DNA of 62,000 bases from Phoronis australis (lineage: Eukaryota; Phoronida; Phoronidae). The DNA is taken from contig NMRA01000400.1 of assembly GCA_002633005.1 (NCBI GenBank), forward strand, positions 1 to 62,000, given 5' to 3'. Each line of letters opens with the position of its first letter. Within the stretch, counting starts at the first letter, position 1. Positions 58,611 to 62,000 of this stretch are shown piece after piece. Both the position numbers and the translations under genes were made by a program. The notes below the pieces were generated by a model. It made no database searches. It was given only the letters and a program-made list of their open reading frames with translations, and was not told where the DNA came from.

Positions 58611-58693
58611 AGGCGACAGCGAACTCATTGGTTTTAGAGTTAAAACCAGTGGCACACTGATTAGTGTTGGAGACATTCTTCAATGGTATCGAC

Positions 58694-59176
58694 ATGAATA
58701 CAGGAACTGACAAATTCCTATCTGCAAGCAAACCACCACAGACACTGGATTTGTCCGCCGCTGACAGAATCGGAAAGTGGGAACTGTGGAGACAACAGTG
58801 GACTAATTATGCCCTTTTGTCGAAGCTCAATGGACAATCTGGAGAGTACAAACTGGCAATGTTTATAAACTGCATTGGCACGGACGCTCTGAGAACTTAC
58901 GACAGCTTTACATTCTATGGCGAGAAGACCGTCGCAACAACCATTACCCGCATTGATGACCGCATCATTGGTCAGAAAAACGTCACATATGTAAGGTATT
59001 TGTTCAACTCTTTGAAGCAACAAGATTTTTTCTTGACAAACCTACGACATTTGCAGAGCACCTGTCAATTTTGCTACTGCATGAAAGACACCTTGCTCAG
59101 AGACAGAATTGTAACGGGCATTGACAATGATGAACTGAGAAAAACTTTGTTAGAAGTTCAAGATTTGAGCCGATAG
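58694..59176 (+). pseudogene. gag N-terminal fragment of the deleted gypsy element
   Basis: The first ATG is at 58694. The frame encodes a capsid-like region: LDLSAADRIGKWELWRQQW, YKLAMFINCIG, a central helical region, and RDRIVTGIDNDELRKTLLE, ending at TAG 59174-59176. This pattern (DRxxxWxxWxQxWxNY ... RDRIVxGIxD) is typical of gag in a widespread invertebrate Ty3/gypsy lineage. There is no zinc knuckle or protease, because RNase H sequence begins in another frame immediately at the end. Confidence 0.78.
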
Positions 59177-60625
59177 CATTTGCGAGCAGAGCATTGAGTG
59201 ACGTAGAAACACGACATGCACAACTAGAAAAGGAAATGCTTGCGATAACCTGGAGTGTGGAGATATTCCATCAGTACACGTTTGGGAGAACGACTTAGTC
59301 AGCGATCATAAACCACTTGAGAGCATCATGAAGAAAAGCCTTGCCTGTGTACCGAAACGACTTCAAGGCATAATGATGCGGCTACAGAAGTATGATCTAG
59401 TCGTAACATACTGCCAAGGAGAGCAAATGTATCTCGCTGATACTTTATTTAGAGTATATATGCCTACCACAGAGGGGCGCAACAAGAATGAGTTTGAATG
59501 TGTGAATGCCACACAGCTCTTCGGAATAACTGATTCGAGACTAGAACCGATCAGAAGAGCAACAGAGGCTGATCAAAGTTTGACTGCTTTGAAATCAGTC
59601 ATCCAAGAAGGCTGGCCTGACGAAAAGGCACGAGTATCACCACTGGCGCAACCGTATTTCTCTGTCAGAGATGAGCTAGCTATACATGAAGGTATAATTT
59701 TCCGACGTGAACGTGTCGTGGTGCCAGCCAGCCAAAGGCGTACACTCAAAGAAAAGATTCACTCCTCACATCTTGGAATAGATGGATGCCTGAGACGGAC
59801 GAGAGAATCTATCTACTACTGAGCCGAGTATGACAGCAGAGATAAGAGAATATATTTCTGGCTGCGACACATTCAGAAAATTCGAGACGGCAAACTCCCA
59901 AGAACCATGGATGAGCCATGATCTGCCTGACAGACAATGGGACAAGTTGCAACTTTTTTGTTCACATTCAATGGCAGAGAATATTTGATAGTTGTCGATT
60001 ATTACAGTAATTTCTGGGAAGTACGACGACTTCACAGCACGAGCGCAACAGCTGTAATTGAGAAGCTGAGTAGAAGAACCAAAACTTTGCTGCCAACAGC
60101 CACTTGATTAGTCAAACCTGAAGTAGTTAGTCAGAAGCACACCGATCGTGACCTGAAGCATAAACAACACAGACAAGCACATTATTACAACAAATGCGCG
60201 AAGGACTTGTCTGTTTTGGAAGAGGGAGATTCTGTGCATTTGCAACCCTTTACACTTGGTCAGAAAGAATGGACCAAAGGTACCATTTTGAAATGGCTTG
60301 ACGAGCGATAGTACTCTATTCAAAAGATGAAACCCCGACACTAAATGTAGTTCGCCGAAATCGCCAACAAATAAAGCCATCAAAAGAAGTCAGACAGGCT
60401 GAGCCTACAGACAACAAGTCAGAAAACAGGGTTGATGAAAAATCAATCAAAGAGAGATCCGACCCACACACCAACATCAAAACTGAAGTAAGACATAACC
60501 AGCCTGTGACCACCAGATCTGGGAGAGTGATTAAACCACTTGTGAAATACACACAGCCGAGGAAACTGGTCAGAATAATACCAATCACTGTAATTGTTTT
60601 TGTCACCCTGACAGTATACCAGAGT
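59165..60625 (+). pseudogene. RNase H-integrase remnant of the deleted gypsy element
   Basis: Begins EPIAFASRALSDVETRHAQL (RNase H). A frame change follows, then SDHKPLESIMKKSLA just before 59328, and QKYDLVVTYCQGEQMYLADT (RNase H end). The integrase zinc finger (KIHSSHLGIDGCLRRTRES) follows, with a stop at 59820. The core keeps LPDRQWDKLQ and VVDYYSNFWEV, then jumps from about 60070 straight to the distal part (RRTKTLLPTAT), so the second Asp and the Glu of the catalytic triad are deleted. The tail has YYNKCAKDL, a VxLQPF-like block and TTRSGRVIKPLVKY, ending near 60627. Confidence 0.82.
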
Positions 60626-60922
60626 TGACTGAATGATCCTCAGAAGCTATTTACTACTGTTTACTAGGATGATCCATTAGTACCCTGTGTTTGTTTTGAT
60701 TCCAGAACACTGACACTATCCCTTAATGGAATTAAGCAGTTTGCTTACTAACACTAATTTGTAGCTATGCTTGAATTTGTATCTTATGATAAACCAAATA
60801 CATCTGTCTTCTATTAACCAAACTGGACACCACTGTATAATCTGTACTGTGATTGAAGACTGAATGAAGAACTTTAGATATAAACACTGGACCGTAAGTA
60901 AGAACTTTCAGAGAAGGGAGAA

Positions 60923-61187
60923 TGTTATATTGGTGGTTTTCACAAGAATTGCAGAGTTTAAAACATAACCTTATATGGCACTGGTAGCTTGAATCATAGA
61001 TTGCGTAAGTTGTGCAAAACAATTATCTGAAAACTAATTATGACTCATGACCATATGATCTCTAGTTCTGACAAACAAGTTTTCAGTAGAGAGTTAGACA
61101 GCATAGTGAATAGATGTAGTAGATCTTTCGAATGTACCCACCTAAAACTGTAACACAAGAGTTGTGAACAATTAAGAACAACACACA
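60923..61187 (+). repeat. 3' LTR of the deleted gypsy element
   Basis: About 265 bp starting TGTTATATTGGTGG directly after a purine-rich tract. It aligns with 58359-58610 with scattered substitutions and a ~20-bp insertion near 61030, so the two LTRs have diverged noticeably and the element is old. Confidence 0.75.
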
Positions 61188-62000
61188 ATAGGCAGTTGTT
61201 TTCAGTGACTGACAGCTCTGTCAGTGGTCCATCAGTTGAACACCTCCAGTCAATGAAAACATGATTAATGACATGACAATGAATTTAAATACTATTGGCA
61301 ATATATAACTGAAATTAAGTGATTCCAAGCTCAATAAGACAAGGAATACATGTCCCAGGCTCAATGACGTAAGTCTAAAGACATAGAGTTCGAATGAAGT
61401 GAAATTTGGAACATGGAATCATGTTCCAGAATTAAATTAGAACACTATGACTGAAATGAAAGGACACTGAATGTTGAAGCTCACCAATTTCTGACTTGCA
61501 TATCTGGGTTGGCTTTCAGGTCCTTAACCAGATGTCATTTATGTTTGTTTACACTTAGTTGCTATGGCAATTTGGACAATCAAAATTGTCTACCTTGCAT
61601 TAACTTTAGATAAACCCTGGCCACTGGTTGTGTGTTACTCAGCTCAACACTACATTATAAATAATTGATAATATAATACGATGTTAATACTATAGCAATG
61701 GTGCATATTGCTGCTTGGCTGCCAGTGCTTAGAGCGTGGACGCCGGCTTCTAACATGGCTCTGTCGTCAAACCTAAAATTACACTGATACCGGTTGAATG
61801 ACCATAAGTCTTCATTTTACACAACATTTAAATGAAACAGAATCTAAGAAAAATAAGATCTTAACTTCTTCAGGGCTTGGAAATAAGCATGACAATTTAA
61901 AATAAGCATAAAGTTTCACATACACACATGATTTTTCCAACACGGCCACACAACCAGAGCACTATCAGCAGCGAACTGTGGCGCAGATTTTGAATGGATC
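61188..62000. other. Non-coding window end
   Basis: No gene or element is recognised. A perfect 9-bp hairpin TGGAACATG-GAAT-CATGTTCCA lies at 61407-61428. Confidence 0.5.

Larger units (their letters stand above)
58359..61187 (+). mobile_element. Internally deleted Ty3/gypsy LTR retrotransposon (~2.8 kb)
   Basis: Two LTR-like ends share a long alignment (TGTTAT start, GGTTTTCAC, AACATAACCTTATATGGCAC, TCTAGTTCTGACAAACAAGT). Between them lie a gag fragment, RNase H, a partial integrase and a C-terminal tail, but no protease or RT. The primer site would be AGGCGACAGCGAAC at 58611 and the polypurine tract AGAGAAGGGAGAA just before 60923. No matching target duplication was found, and the exact LTR ends are uncertain by a few bases to ~30 bp. 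Confidence 0.8.

Noticed and set aside
1-62000. CRISPR array, rRNA, functional tRNA, or bacterial operon
   Set aside because: No regularly spaced short repeats with unique spacers, no rRNA-like sequence, no foldable tRNA, and no operon-like gene spacing were seen.

Overview
The window looks like nuclear DNA of a marine invertebrate deuterostome (hemichordate, echinoderm or cephalochordate grade). It is AT-rich and gene-poor, with scaffold-style N gaps and many decayed transposable elements. The best taxonomic hint is a Gmr1-like Ty3/gypsy element, a group whose integrase lies before the reverse transcriptase and which was described from deuterostomes. I see no bacterial, organellar or rRNA signature. 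No multi-exon host gene could be assembled by eye, so spliced genes with short exons may have been missed in the long quiet stretches.

Layout. 1-1.9 kb: one dispersed repeat copy, then nothing recognisable. 1.9-8.1 kb: a full-length but dead Gmr1-like LTR retrotransposon (gag with SCAN-like capsid and CCHC knuckle, protease, integrase, RT, RNase H). Its integrase is split by a 959-bp THAP-bearing Kolobok-like DNA transposon with TTAA target duplication. 8.1-11 kb: non-coding. 11.0-11.5 kb: a FEP-type exon facing a degenerate THAP domain, the same pairing as in the nested transposon. 12.2-13.1 kb: a frameshifted ubiquitin-specific protease relic on the minus strand. 13.1-34.3 kb: essentially non-coding, with minisatellites, fold-back elements, a possible LTR/primer-site remnant and a poly-C assembly gap. 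34.3-35.0 kb: a ~140-bp satellite. 35.0-43.5 kb: two copies of a ~4 kb block. Each carries the 5' part of an unrecognised intronless gene, and only the second copy is complete (316 aa). Copy 1 is bounded by single Ns and may be a mis-placed allele. 43.5-54 kb: non-coding, with a 42-bp minisatellite, two more dispersed repeat copies, a solo LTR of the Gmr1-like family with perfect target duplication, and a fold-back element. 54.2-61.2 kb: a retrotransposon graveyard with a Ty3/gypsy integrase fragment, two BEL/Pao gag fragments and an internally deleted Ty3/gypsy element that kept both LTRs.

Most notable: the Gmr1-like LTRs carry tight arrays of consensus heat-shock elements just upstream of a TATA box, which suggests a heat- or stress-driven promoter. 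Second, the 316-aa gene differs at only two synonymous sites over ~630 bp between copies whose flanks differ far more, so it is very probably a real protein-coding gene of unknown function.
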